Positions 47,412 through 60,200 of a stretch of DNA of 64,000 nucleotides are shown in pieces. Positions within the stretch are counted from its first letter, which is position 1, and each line of letters begins with the position of its first letter. Location: the NCBI RefSeq assembly GCF_026212465.1, contig NC_080060.1, positions 1,802,635 through 1,866,634 of the forward strand, written 5' to 3'. A program made the position numbers and the translations under genes. Under the pieces are notes generated by a model. That model did no database searches and was not told where the DNA came from. It saw nothing but the letters and a program-made list of their open reading frames with translations. The DNA is from Amaranthus tricolor (taxonomy: Eukaryota > Streptophyta > Magnoliopsida > Caryophyllales > Amaranthaceae).

Positions 47412-47946
47412 ACTAGCGTGTGAGATTAGGATCGACTTTGCTTTAGGATAAATTTTAGTTGAATTTTTATTAATTCATTCAATAAAACTAGCAAGTGAGA
47501 ATTGAATTAATAGGGTCTAAATCTAATAGTAAATCAACAGAGCGAGAGTTTGAGATTAACAAGATCATATTTAATCACATAATTACTTTGACATTTCATA
47601 GACACTAACAAGAGTTTGATCATACAAGAATTTAGGGGATTCCGGACACCTTAGGTCTCTTCATCATACAGTTTAAACCCATTTCATATTGCATTTTTAG
47701 TTTATTAGTCAAAAACCAATCAAACATTTTTCTCTTCAAGCAATATAATTAGTAGAGATTAGTAAGTTTTTTGTCCTAACTTCCTTGTGTTCGACCCGCG
47801 ACTACACGTGCACCGTGTGCTTGCGGTTAAATAAAATTTGCACATCAATATAAATGAAAAATTTTAACAATAGTAAAAATATTTTTTATAAAAAAATTAT
47901 AAAAAATTATATCAAAATTAAAAAAGACAGACTAAAAATAAAACAC

Positions 47947-48183
47947 TAATTTTTAAATGAAATAGTCTCACGGTGAGACCATCTCTATTGGGCTGGCCCA
48001 TATATATTTTTAGTCGTAAATGATTACTTATAACATATAAGTGATCAATTATAATTTTAATATAATTACTTTTTATAGTCTTATAATAATTACTTATAAC
48101 CTTAAAACAATTACTTATGATCTTAAAGTAATTAATTAAAAAAAAGAGCTATTATATGAACCCGTCTCATTATGAGATGGGCT
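47947..48183. mobile_element. MITE of the GAGACGGTCTCA-ended family, copy 5
   Basis: The left end is AATAGTCTCACGGTGAGACC and the right end CCCGTCTCATTATGAGATGGGC. The interior starts GGGCTGGCCCATATATATTT. An inner motif ATTACTTATAACCTTAAA is repeated about four times, lengthening this copy. Confidence 0.65.
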
Positions 48184-48370
48184 GAAAATAAAAATTTATT
48201 CGACTTTGAAAAGGAGAGTATTGACTCTTCAGTGCTAGTATCGAGTATTGAGTACCCCTTATTTGTAGGCAATTATGATCACATAAATCATTTCCTTTAC
48301 TCGAAACTGTTTGGATTTTCTTAAGCATGAATGAAATAAACATTACACTATTTCAAAAGATTTATCGACC

Positions 48371-48378
48371 ACAATAAC

Positions 48379-48428
<50 letters not shown>
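48371..48428. repeat. (AAT)n microsatellite
   Basis: About 17 uninterrupted AAT triplets. Confidence 0.95.
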
Positions 48429-48429
<1 letters not shown>

Positions 48430-48583
48430 TCTTAAACATCATGCATGATTTTGGATTGTTTACTTGTTTCTCTTACTTAGGTCAACTATAACTTTCCATA
48501 TCACTCTTACAAAAAGAATCTAAAAAAAGAAAGAAAATACTATTAACTTATGGCTAGGTATGTTGAATAGGGCCTAGATAATA

Positions 48584-48904
48584 CTCCCTTCAATTCTTTT
48601 CAATTGTTCTATTTGAATTGGGTACAAATATTAAGAATGTGGAGGGATCATCTTAAATAATATACCCATATGATACAGTGGGTATTGAAGGGACCATCAT
48701 TAAATAGTATACCCATGTGATGCAGTGGGTATTGAAGGGACCATTTGAATAGCGTAGTTTTGTAAAAACTAAGGGTGTTTTGGTAATTACATAAATGGTA
48801 TAAGGACATTTTGGTCCACAAATTATGTTTTAAAATTGAAATGGAACAATTAAAGTGAATTGCCTAAATAAAAAAATAGGATAATTGAAAAGAATTGAAG
48901 GGAG
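48584..48904. mobile_element. Stowaway MITE with ~30-bp TIRs and an inner duplication
   Basis: The TIRs CTCCCTTCAATTCTTTTCAA and its inverse TTGAAAAGAATTGAAGGGAG are perfect over 20 bases, and the match continues into TGTTCTATTT/AAATAGGATAA. The flanks are TA (48582-48583, 48905-48906). The interior holds two tandem copies of a unit of about 50 bp ending CAGTGGGTATTGAAGGGACC. Confidence 0.92.
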
Positions 48905-48906
48905 TA

Positions 48907-51900
48907 TGAATGAAGAATGACATGAAAATTCGAAATTTATAAGTGTTTGTGATAATAAGTAAAAATTAATTAGGGATAATTAGTATTAGGGATAGTATAT
49001 TTTTTATTCCGATCTCTTATACTCTCTTCTGTTTACCTTACTACTTCTATTTTGATTGGGCGCATTTGCAAATTCAATATTTCTATCATTAATATCTTAA
49101 TTGTACATAAGTAAAAATTATAAAAAACTGATATTAATGATTTTTGCATTGAAACGGACCAATTAACTTGACTATAAACTTATAAATTAAGAATAAAATA
49201 CAAATTAAGAGTAAATGACAAATAATATTAAAAGTCAAATGAGACTACTAGGGTGAATAAGAGGGTGCAGTTAGTATTGGATTGTGAATGTGTTTCTCTT
49301 ACTTAGGTCAATTACAGCGCTAGCTAACTTAAAAAAAAATAATATATGCTTAAATTAAGATAGTTAGGTAGTTAATTATTGAAGAATTTACAAGTAGTTT
49401 AGTGATGAAAATAATCATTCCATGTCTTTTTCATACCATTGGGAAATTATATAAATATTGAAAATAAAAAGATATATATGTATAGATTATAAAAGTGGGT
49501 ATGAATAGGATGAATCGAGTAGAAAGAGACAAATGATAATGATACACAATTCCTCTCTTTTTTTGTCAACCCTAATGCGTTGTACGAGCAAAATTGCATA
49601 TGTGTTCAATTTCTAGTTGGTTTGGTCCACTATTACGCAATTTATATTCTCATATGAGGTAACTATTGTGTAATCTTCGAATTGACAAATATCAATCATG
49701 TAAAATGGGGCGCATTTTGAATTTTTTTTGTGAGATGATTAATATCTAATAAATATCAAAATTTTTATTATTATATGCAATATAATTTGGATATAAATTT
49801 AGCGTTTGAGAAGATGAAAAATGGTAGATAATATCCTTATTAAAGAAGATAAAAATTAGGTTGCAACAAGTGGGATAAAGATTATTATAATGAATACTAA
49901 AAAATAATACAATAATAATCGTACTTTTTCTTAAAAGAGTTGATTTCAAGGTAAGTGTATTCTCCTACAAGTATGAACAAAAAGGAAATTAATGTTTTAA
50001 CACGTGTGGTGAGAACTGAACATATACCACAAAGTGAAAAGAAAAATTTTTAATCACTAAATCAACTCATGATTCTTAAAAACAACAATTTTTTTAAATA
50101 CTTCTTTTACTTGTTTCGAAACCATATAATATCACTACTCATGATTCTTAAAAAGAAAAGTTTTTTTAAATACTTCTTTTACTTGTTTCGAAACCATATA
50201 ATATTAGCTAGATTCGCTCTAAAACCATCAAAATTTCTAAAATGAGCCTCATCATTTTCATTTAAAATTTCTTTTATAAGTTAATCTATTTAAAATATAT
50301 TCCCTACATGACTTCTTTGAGATTATTATTGATAGTGATGTTATTTCTCCTAATAATCAGGGTTGTTCCGTTCATTTTTGAGCTTCAGAGCAAAAGGTTA
50401 AAAGACTCCTAAAAGCTTAAAGCATAATGAATAATATATACTCTATTGTTTTTTATTGTTGATATTTGAATTACTTAATCAAAAAAACACTAATAACTCG
50501 TATTAATTACTTAGCAAAAAATGTAAAGCATATCTAAATTTAATTCAAGTTGATTAATATCAACCTTGAATATGAAAATTAAATTTTTAAACCCTAAAAA
50601 TTTTGGGGCCTTAGACGGTAGCCTGCTTTGCCCCTACTAATTGACGATCATACTCATAACATGTTACTATCAGCAACAATCTTAAACTTCGTAAGATGAA
50701 AGTAATGTCTTACCCACATTGACAAATAGAACATGGTGTGCCCACTTTATAAGTTATTGGAGTCTTTCCCATAGCCATATGGTTTTGGGATAATATATAT
50801 CTCCTTGACTTATAAGTGTGTGCACCTCGTGTCTCCCAGTTAATGTGTTGACATTGACAATAAGTCCAGTCTAATTTAAGTTATTGCTTAAATACCTCAC
50901 TCACTCACTCACTTACACTCAAAAGTGTTACAAAAGGAAGGGAACCAAAATCAAGCTAAGCAGATTTTGCAGCTTAGCTTTATACTAACATAGTAATCTA
51001 AAGAGATGACTAGCTTGTTTGTTAGTGTTCATACCATTATTTATTTTTTCCACAATCACTCTTTTTCTTCTCTAATAGTCAATATAATCAGGCTGGAAAA
51101 TTATGGATTATCATATTTGAATATCCATTAGATCGCATTTGAGAACGAAGGTATACTTTTAATAGTTTTTTAGATAGTGCGGTTAGGAGGGATCAAAGTA
51201 AGGGAAAAGGTTTTATATGAATATTAGTATAGATAATTTTTTAGTATGAAAAATCTATTTAAATATAATTTTATAACAAATATTAATTTGCATAATATCA
51301 TTATAAAGATAAAACTTCGTATTTTGAATGAATGATTTTTTAAACTCAATTTAATTACCTAGAATTTTTTAAATTATACTATTTTGGTTTCATCATATAA
51401 ATATTTTTTACTTTAATTCTTTTACTAGTCATTCATTGTATAGCACATCATACTAATATTATTGCAGTTTTTATATGTAAGTACCTCTAACTCAGTATAA
51501 TCTTCTAAGTTACAGGCAAAATTAATTGTTAAGTAAATTTAATTAATTATAATGCAATAAGTTATATGTTTATTTAATCTGATTTAGATTAAATCATCCA
51601 ATATTATCATACCTATAATTAATGATAAAATCTTTAAAAGTAGGTTCAACTCTCTAAATTTGAGTTGATTTTTGATTGGGGATGAATTTAAGATAGTAGT
51701 TAAGGTAGCTAAACGCTAACCTCTATATGTTTACCGATTTTATATATCCATTATTTTTGTATATTATACGATTATATGTTTCAATATTAATAGGTTTTTA
51801 TTAAATAAATTCAATCATGATTTAGAAATGTTCAAGCCTAATTCCCCATCATTCTTTTTCCGCCTCACAAAATGATTAGGATGATGTTTGGTAATTTGTA

Positions 51901-53341
51901 TTTTTCTATTGACTTTTTAGTTGATTTTTAATTTTTGATTTTTTAGTTGATCAAATAGATAAAAAAGTGTTTTAACTACTCATAATAGCTTGTATTATTG
52001 ACTTTTAATTTTTAACTTACTTTTCTCTAATAAACAACTAACATCTAACAAATAATTTTTATCAAACATCTCCTTAACAATTGATTTAAAGAATCAGCTT
52101 ATCAATCAATATTTCGAGCTGGTCAAACCAACTCTATACCAAACATGCACGTACACAACTTATAGACTAAGAGATCTACATTTCAAAAGTTTCTTTCACC
52201 CCTAATGCCGAAAGCTAAAAGAAAGTGTTAACAAATTCAGTGACAAGAGCATGCCTTAGATATAATGTTTATAAGTCGAAGGTGAATATTATTTCTACTA
52301 AAAATTAGCAGGCCACAGGTACTAGTCAGCGACACTTATGCTTTTTATGGGCATTGGGCACTATACGCTTACCTTTGGAAGTTAAGGAGTTACATACCCA
52401 TGTTTTATTTTAGATTAAAAATATCAATCTTTGACTTAATTTTCATCCGGACTCTATTCATAGTTTTCTATGAGTAGGATATACTGCGTATGATGATAAT
52501 GATAATTTTGCTCTTCAATGTGCATACGAGTCAACATTTTATCAATTTGTATCGCATTCGTTCCAGTTGAGACATAAAAAAAATATACACCGGAAATATA
52601 AAAGGTTAGATATGAGAGCTTACTTATCTCATAATAGATAATACCCACCCCATTTTAAATTTACCCATCTAGATATGGGTAGATGATACAATAGTAATTT
52701 GTTTAATAAGATTTCTAATTAAGATCAAAATTTTCAAGGTGATGGGGGCAAGAATGTGGTGGGGATGGGGCAGGTTACATAGGTAAGTACTAAGTACTTA
52801 CAGATGGATATAAGATGAATATTATCGTGATTATTATATCCAGTTGGAAAATAAATGATGCTGGTTTAAAATAAATATCTAAATATCCACAAGGATATTT
52901 CGTAAAATTAATTATTATAATTCTTTCGATTTTTAATACATGCAAAATTTTACTGAATAGAGAAGTGGAATAAAATGCTAAATTAATAATAAATGGTGCG
53001 CAAGGTGTATGGCTGAAATGTCATTACTAAAACTAAATATGTATAACTGACAAAATTCGTAAAAAATTTGGTTAATGAGTAATTTTTTTAGATTAAAAAT
53101 CTATTATAAGTAAAGGGCTAGCGGACTGTCCGCAAGTATTTTTTATGTCACTTCTCAATTGTTAATTTTAATAGACGAAGAACTTTAAATATTAAAAATT
53201 TTATTATTTCTATAAATATTGTTCATATCCATCCGTTTAACAAGATGGATGGACAATGCCTAACGGATAACCTGTCCATGAGCAAGCATAATAACAGCGT
53301 AGCCCAATAGCTGCATTGAGCCTATCTTCTGGAAGAACAGA
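48907..53341. other. Long gene-free AT-rich stretch
   Basis: No gene recognised. At 49015-49270 lies a diverged relative of the 44.0-kb Stowaway-like element. At 50065-50132 and 50137-50204 a 68-bp segment is directly duplicated. The remainder shows no support for features. Confidence 0.45.
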
Positions 53342-53350
53342 CTAAATTGC

Positions 53351-53806
53351 GAAAATTTGAAATGTATAAGACAATTTATCAAAAAAATAAACAAAATATT
53401 ATAAGTTTCAACTTTATTCCAAAAGTAAGCGTAAAATCTCCAAACCAGGGGTTTGGGGTTGTTCGCAGTTAGGTCCAAAAAGACAAAATAGTTGTTCGCA
53501 GTTAGTAACTGCGAACAGCTATTTGACCTGTTTTGAACTGTTCGCAGTTAACAGCATGCTCCACAAAAACAGGTCAAATAGCTGTTCGCAGTTAATAACT
53601 GCGAACAGCTATTTTGTCTTTTTTGACCTGTTGGCAGTTAACAATGTGCTCTACAAAAACAGGTCAAATAGCTGTTCGCAGTTACTAACTGCGAACAGCC
53701 TGAAACCTCAGGTTTGAAAATTTCACGCTTACTTTTGGAATAAAGTTGAAACTTATACTATTTTGTTTATTTTTTTGATAAATTGTCTTATACATTTTAA
53801 ATTTTC
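53351..53806. mobile_element. Palindrome-bearing Mutator-like MITE, member 2
   Basis: Inverted repeats of about 97 bp begin GAAAATTTGAAATGTATAAG on the left and end CTTATACATTTTAAATTTTC on the right. Flanking 9-mers are CTAAATTGC (53342-53350) and CTAAACTGC (53807-53815). Between the arms, 29-bp palindromes with the core CAGTTA-N-TAACTG start at 53491, 53581 and 53671, exactly 90 bp apart. Their middle bases are G, A and C. A half-site (CTGTTCGCAGTTAACAG) sits between palindromes. ORFs crossing the element are by-products of the repeat. Confidence 0.9.
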
Positions 53807-53815
53807 CTAAACTGC

Positions 53816-54857
53816 AGCAGTGGAGCCTGACTAAGCCAATCACCCCAAGGAGCTCCCTTATAACTACCACACCCAAGCACTGATGAGTTATCGCCTACCG
53901 ACAGCCGGAGAAAGCAGCCTGTCAATAGGGGCTTAGAAGTCAGTATAAGCCACCAGGCCATACAGTGTTAGGATTGATTCAAAATATTAGTTATAGTCAA
54001 GGTAGTGGTTATGTGGGTAGTTACTAGTTTTAGTAGTTATTTCTAATTTAATGGAGTAAGTTATGGGATGAATTCCATATTTTTATGTGTAATTAATTAA
54101 AGTTTTCCTATTTAATAGGTACATATATTTCATTTTTAAATGTCGTAATGAGAAAGTTAGTGTTTTGCATTTTATTATATATCTCTCAACATACAGGCAT
54201 ACCAAGAACAACCCATACCCCCAACAACAATGAACAATTGGACACAAGCCAGATACCAAGTGTAAGGACAGAACTAACAACCCTACATAGCATAGACCTC
54301 ACAGCTCAAAAGATTAAACCAAGACGACTTAAAACGATATGATCGTGATACATTATAACCAAGATCTAACTTTTTTTGGATAATAGGGTAGGCAAAGGGA
54401 AGCGGAGGGCTAGGTGAGATTCGATCCCAGGATTTTGCTCGGAAAAGACGATACTTGCTCCAACTAAGACAAGCCTTGATCATCCGATAACTTGAATAAA
54501 GTCTTATACATATATTGATTATGTTCATTCTCATACTAGTTTTCACACGATCATAACACTCGTATAATCATATTACTCATCAGCTAAATCTTATAGTTAA
54601 GCCTAATTTGAATACTTGCACTTGCTATCAATAACACAAACTTGTTTAGCAGCTTTGTCCAATCGATGTTGTTCGGTTCCAGCGTCGCACATATGTAGAA
54701 ACGCCACCATAAGTTTCTCATCGCACCTACGTAGTAAAAGGTCCCGTCTTTGTAACTATGTTCAGTATATGAACATTAACAGCTATACTTATTCCCATCT
54801 TTTGTATATCAACAATAAAAGGGAAAGTTCCTAATTTGAATTCAACCATTTTATTTA
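53816..54857. other. Region downstream of the PPR gene with repeat relics
   Basis: An LTR-like start (TGTTAGGATTGATTC, about 53967) and end (CTCTCAACATACA, about 54196) may mark a solo LTR of about 230 bp, without a verified duplication. The rest, apart from the SINE-like repeat at 54365-54500, shows no feature. Confidence 0.35.
54365..54500 (-). mobile_element. tRNA-derived SINE-like repeat
   Basis: On the minus strand the segment has an A-box-like TTAGTTGGAGCAAG and, about 35 bases on, a B-box-like GGGATCGAATCTC (consensus GGTTCGANNCC). This is the internal RNA polymerase III promoter spacing of a tRNA-derived SINE. The tail is not well defined. Confidence 0.5.
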
Positions 54858-56492
54858 TTAAAATTTCAAATTAAAATCTCCATTATTAGCATAATATGGT
54901 ATTTCTTGACTAATAGTATCAAAAAGACTTCCCAGTGTGCTGTAAATTTCTTCAGCTCTGGGATGTGTTTCATCAGCAGAATGGAACTGGTGCACTCTGC
55001 AGTCTACTTCAATCCAGCTGCAACCAGGGATCTTCTGTGCATTCTGCTCCTTCAACATTCTCCACGCTCCATGAGCCTGGTCCCACTTAGCCATCTCCAC
55101 ATATAAATTCGCTAACATCGAAATGTAGCCACCATTTCTGGGATCAATTTCGATCAACTTGCTAATCGCAAACTCGGCTAAATGTATATTCCCATGAATT
55201 TTACACCCATTAAGCAGAGAACTCCATATCATCTCATCAGCCTTGATTTTCATGCCATTGATAATACCCATCACTTCACCAAACCGACCTGCCCGACCTA
55301 GAAGATCTACAATACAACCATAGTGTTGAATTTGATGTTCAATACCATAAACTTTAGTCATCAAATCAAAATAGTAATACCCTTTCTCAACCAAGCCTCC
55401 ATGAGTACAAGCACTTAATAGACCAACAAAAGTGATTTCATCAGGTCTTACATCATTCCCGATTTGCATCAAATCCTCGAACACATCAAGTGCACTCGTA
55501 CTTTGCCCATGAAGTGCATAACAATTAATCATGGCATTCCAAGTTGCCAAACTTTTATCGATTGTAATGTTGAAAACACGTCTAGCTTCCTTCAAGCAGC
55601 CACATTTACCATACGTATCAATCAACGCGCTGAATATGTGCGAATCAGAACCAATTCCCGTTCTATAAACATATCCATGGATTTCCTTCCCAAGCTGAAG
55701 CATACCGGTTTGTCCACAAGCCGAAAGGGCACAAGCTAATGTGACTTCATTCGGCTTAACCTTCGGCTCACATGAGTTTAACATCCTTCTAAGGTACAAA
55801 ATCGCCTCCGGAAACAACCCATTCTGTGTACAACCAGCAATTATAGCATTCCAAGAAGGAACATCCCTCTCAGGCATTTCATCAAACAGAAGTATAGCAC
55901 TCCCCATTTTCCCTACTCTAGCATACCCAGAAATCATAGCCGTCCAAGACACAATATTTCTCTCACACATTTCATCAAACAGTTGACGTGCAGTCTTATA
56001 ATCAGAACAAAATCTACAATAACAATCAACTAGACCAGTTTGAACAATTGGGTTTGATCCAAAACCCGTTTTTACAATCTGGGTATGTATCATTTTCATC
56101 CCAAACATACCAAACACTTCAAAACCCGATTTTAAAACATGAGGGTATATAAAATGGTTAGGCCTAGGTCTACCCTTATTAACCATGTCTTTATACAAAC
56201 TAAGTACAGAAAAATGGTTGGATTTTGAAGCATAAGCATTAATAATTGCACTATAAAGGTAAACATTTGGAGATTTAAAGTGACTAAAGATCAAGTGAGC
56301 ATAATGAAGGTTGGAAAGATGAAGTACACAAAAACGGAGGAGTTTGAAAGTGAAGAATTGAGCTTGGGAATGATGACCAAAAGTAATGAGTGCAGCTTGA
56401 AGTTGTTTGACATGGTTGAGAGTTTTGCACTTGTGAAGTATGGTTTCAAAGGTTTCACATAGGTTGGACGTGTTACAGAGGGTAACCATCAT
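54858..56492 (-). CDS. PLS-class pentatricopeptide repeat protein, E type (At1g33350-like)
   Basis: A single intronless ORF of 544 residues. After an N-terminal stretch with LNHVKQLQAALITFG come alternating P, L and S repeats (for example NIVSWTAMISGYARVGKMGS, DVPSWNAIIAGCTQNGLFPE and PDEITFVGLLSACTHGGLVE). A C-terminal E-type region includes ADEMIWSSLLNGCKIHGN and GCSWIEVDCRVHQFHSADE. There is no DYW domain, so deamination would need a partner. The wording of many repeats matches Arabidopsis At1g33350 as I remember it. Family role: sequence-specific RNA binding, usually for C-to-U editing or RNA processing in mitochondria or plastids. Two Met codons open the ORF and I kept the first. The gene interrupts the CDT1-LHL neighbourhood. 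Confidence 0.95.
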   Translation of the reverse strand: MMVTLCNTSNLCETFETILHKCKTLNHVKQLQAALITFGHHSQAQFFTFKLLRFCVLHLSNLHYAHLIFSHFKSPNVYLYSAIINAYASKSNHFSVLSLYKDMVNKGRPRPNHFIYPHVLKSGFEVFGMFGMKMIHTQIVKTGFGSNPIVQTGLVDCYCRFCSDYKTARQLFDEMCERNIVSWTAMISGYARVGKMGSAILLFDEMPERDVPSWNAIIAGCTQNGLFPEAILYLRRMLNSCEPKVKPNEVTLACALSACGQTGMLQLGKEIHGYVYRTGIGSDSHIFSALIDTYGKCGCLKEARRVFNITIDKSLATWNAMINCYALHGQSTSALDVFEDLMQIGNDVRPDEITFVGLLSACTHGGLVEKGYYYFDLMTKVYGIEHQIQHYGCIVDLLGRAGRFGEVMGIINGMKIKADEMIWSSLLNGCKIHGNIHLAEFAISKLIEIDPRNGGYISMLANLYVEMAKWDQAHGAWRMLKEQNAQKIPGCSWIEVDCRVHQFHSADETHPRAEEIYSTLGSLFDTISQEIPYYANNGDFNLKF

Positions 56493-57297
56493 TTTTTAAC
56501 ATTGACTGAATACTTCAATGAGATATTAATCATGTTATAAATATGAAAAAGATGGAGAAAAGATATATAATTTTATATACTTCAATTATGTTTAGAAAAA
56601 AGTGGGAAAAATATGTTGACGACATAAAAAATAAGTTAAACGTGAAAATAAAAATTGAAGAAAGTGTATGAATCATGATCATAAATAAAAAATATAACAA
56701 ACCCCACAAGACCAATCAAAATGAAAAATAAAGCAAAATCACTTGTGGAGAGGATCGAGAAGTTGTAACATGTTCATAATTCCCAGGATATCACCACTGG
56801 AATTGACGGTTGATATAGAATGATATAAAACTCAGTTTCAACTTCCTAGAGTATGAGATTTCGAATTGTATTAGAGTTCCATATCATATTGGAACTCGAG
56901 GATGAAGACGTGGAGTGCGGTAATGTGTAGCGTAATTTACAAGGTGAGCTTTACATTGTTAATGCAGTGCAAGGCCATCGAAAAGCTCAAAGACGAGGAG
57001 GTTTCAATTCTGTGTCGTTTGTGCTTGTTCATATATTTTCCTTTCATTCTCCATCAATAGAGCATTAAGCTTAAAATGGTATAAGGCAATTGAAGGGAGT
57101 TATTGAATTTATCAAGAAATAAGAATGCTATAGATTAATTTCACTTTAACTACATTAGAAAACTTCTCAGCTCAATTTACAAAACAGTCATCAGTTCCTA
57201 CACTAAAACATGTACAAATTGCAACCGCGTTGAAGCTCTCCATAAAGACCTCATTTACATTTTCAGGCACGAAATTATGGAAGCAATTGTCATCTCA
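56493..57297. other. Spacer between CDT1 and the PPR gene
   Basis: It holds the PPR promoter side and the CDT1 3' UTR side. No separate gene recognised. Confidence 0.4.
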
Positions 57298-60200
57298 TTA
57301 TGCTTCGAGCAGCTTGGCACGTATTAAGTCGGGGCTTGAACATTTGTTGAGACTGCAAAGATCCCAAAGCAATATCGTTAGCAAGTAGCAACCATGAGTA
57401 AAAATAGCAAGGTATATATTCAATGCCGAACAGAAGTTCATAATAAAATAGGATACTATTCGTACCTCAGAAGAGTATCCCCGCTGATGGATTGCTTTTC
57501 GGACATGAACTCTGGTGCAACTTCTTGTAGCAAATGAATCTGCTCCTCTAATTCAACTGTAAAAATAGACAAGTAAAACAATTTCACTGTGAGAAACATT
57601 AAGACAATCTATTGAAAACTGGCAAAAATTATGAAGCAGATGTTTACTTCTATCAATAATCTCAACATTGCCTGCGAGTAACTTGTAAATTAGCTCCTCT
57701 TTTGTTATAACAGAACGCCTGATTGACTGGAACAAGAGGCGGATCATGTCAAAAAGTCTGGGAACCTGGGTCATCATCTGTTTCCGTCTCAGTGCATTTA
57801 CAACAATTGGGTCCTTCTCTTGTGAGGTCCTCCGTTCTTTCTCAATCAACTGCACAAGTGATTTGAAATTAAAACATTGATACACTGCTAAACGAATCAA
57901 CCGAAACGGCAAAACGCTAAAACACTACATACCGACTGTAAAAGATTGTCTGGAAGTACTTCCAGGACGTCATTCTTTGAAATTGAGGAGCCTGGCGCTG
58001 GAGCAATGCTTTCTTCCTCATCCATTCGGCTCAAGTCATCCTCATCATCAAATTTCAAGGACTTGCTACGCTTCACTGACTGGGTGAAATCGCTACAGTC
58101 ATGATCTGGGGTCACCGGAGGACGTTTTTGGGTACGCAGTGCAGGTGTAGCTGCCATCAGCCTTGCTGGAGTTGAAACAAGTTCAGCCGGTGTTGAAGCA
58201 AGTTTGACTGGAATTGAAGCATGTTTAGCAGGTGTTAAAGCAAGTTTAGCAGGTGTTGAAGCAGGATTTAAAGGTGCTGCATCAGCTTCAACTGTCGTGC
58301 AGGAAGATCCGTCAGTAGCATCAGCAGAAGTTGCTTCCACGATTAGAGTGTCGGACAAGCAAGATGATGATTTAGCGGGAATAGACTTGACATCTGAAGC
58401 ACCAAGTGACTTCAAAGAGAATCGCCTCCTGAAGGAGGGAGCCATAAGCAATGGTGCAAATGGTGCAAGGGCCTTGTTCACGATTGGCTCAGCTTCATTC
58501 TTGGGTTCATAGAATAAATGAGGTAATTCCCCCTCTGGAATATCATCATCCTGAATGCAACCCAAAATTAGTTCAGTATCACAGATTCACAACAAATACA
58601 CCCACACCAAAAAATATGTTAAAAGATGATCATTACCTCAGGATGGGTTTTGTAATAGTCAACAATCCGTGATCGGAACATATTTTTCAATTTAGAATAT
58701 CTATCACCGCCTTTAGCATTCTCGTCAACTTCCACAGCACCCATTTCCAATGACACAAGAAGCTCTTCCTTCATACAATTTGATTTTTCATCTTCAACAA
58801 GATATTTCTTTGCCATGATTACTTCTGACACTATGAATTTAAATTGGGCCAAATGATGGAGTGTGAACCTCCTACAAATAATAATGAATTACACAAAGAA
58901 CTAGACACAAGAATTCAAGATCAGCAAAGTTTCATACAACACAGATTCTTGTATGAGAAGGTCTCACTGTGAGACGTGCCTCATATTTGGATTAAATAGT
59001 CCAATAATAAAAAATTTTAGCTTATGGGCTTCTTGTATTGAGGTCGTCTCACCGTGAGATGGTCTCATACAAGATGGGCAGTTCATACAAAGTACTAGAT
59101 TTTAGATGGCCAAGAGCAGTACCTGTCTGTCAAAGATTCGATCTTACGAGCAAGATTAGAGAACGATCCTCGCACTTTTTTCAAACGGAGCAGCCGAATC
59201 GAATTAAGCATTGCAGTGAAGAAGTCACATAACATTTCATGTCTATCAATAAAACACAATAAGTTTAGTACAGATTACAGAGCAAAATCACCAACACAAA
59301 CATGCTTCATAATCTTGTAACTCATAACAATTGTTAGCTACTCTCTCCACCCTACTCATTTTGCTACATTTCAAACATTAGTCGGACGGGGTAGTACATT
59401 CACCAATATGAACACACTGTTTTAAAAAGACTATCATCTCATATTTACCCCATTTTAAACCTAGTTTACAAATTTGACAGAATTTTCTTAAACCTAATAA
59501 TCACAACTATCCACATATTAATACAAACTGTGCATTGCCTCAGTTCTCAACCAACTGACTTCAAAATTTACAAATGACACTAAATACATTAACTCTATGA
59601 GCTAAAGATAGAAAAATGGAAATAAATAAGGAAGGAAGATTTGATCAAATATGCTGTTTTATTTTAGACTTATTCTACCCCCTATCCAGGTGTTATCTTT
59701 ATTAGAAGCAATTAACAGTAAATTTACCAAGTAATCTAATGATGATGAACAATGTAACAAGAATTGAAAAGCCCAACAATCTTTGTGGGTTATGTTCTTT
59801 AATAAAACCCTAGCTTTTTTCCAAAATTTTAAAGCTAACATTTCATTACTTCAATGCAATTACATCCTCAAATTTTAGGGCATCGTTCAAAAAAATGAAT
59901 CTACCTCCAATTTATATACTTCTATTTCAATTTAAATTTAAATTCATACCAAGTACTAATTTAATGGAATTGGTAAACCCTAATTCCCAAAATTTCTTAA
60001 TGCCAGATCCAATACATCTCAAATTACGATTAAAACTCAATACACCTCAACAGCAAAAAAAATTAACTTCAGCCAAAAATGTAAGCATATAAATACACTA
60101 AATTCAATCAAATCTCATATGAAAAAAAAAGAGGAACACAGAATTCATACTTTTCAGGCAAAATGTTAGCGGATTTCTCAGATCCATTCGATTTCTGACC

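Larger units (their letters stand above)
45484..47847. mobile_element. Solo-LTR-like element hosting a nested Cassandra
   Basis: The outer element begins TGATAAGTGCAATTATTTGC, ends AAATTTGCACATCA and is bracketed by ATATA on both sides (45479-45483, 47848-47852). TG...CA ends with a 5-bp duplication point to a solo LTR, here about 1.6 kb once the nested insert is removed. The two ends are also loosely inverted (TGAT..GTGCAA against TTGCACATCA), so a DNA element is not excluded. The right tail has TGTGTTCGACCCGCGACTAC and GTGCACCGTGTGCTTGCGG, a motif common at the end of large plant elements. No coding domain seen. Confidence 0.6.

Noticed and set aside
53481..53700. CRISPR-like array because of regularly spaced palindromic repeats
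   Set aside because: The spacers are themselves repeated, the DNA is plant nuclear, and the array lies within a transposon with TIRs and a target duplication.
53523..53717. ORF with repeated SNSCSQL segments that looked like a repeat protein
   Set aside because: It arises from the 90-bp palindrome array of the MITE and has no independent coding evidence.
58204..58512. 102-codon plus-strand ORF with regular GVEA/GVKA repeats
   Set aside because: It is the antisense of the TPAK-repeat part of CDT1 exon 4.
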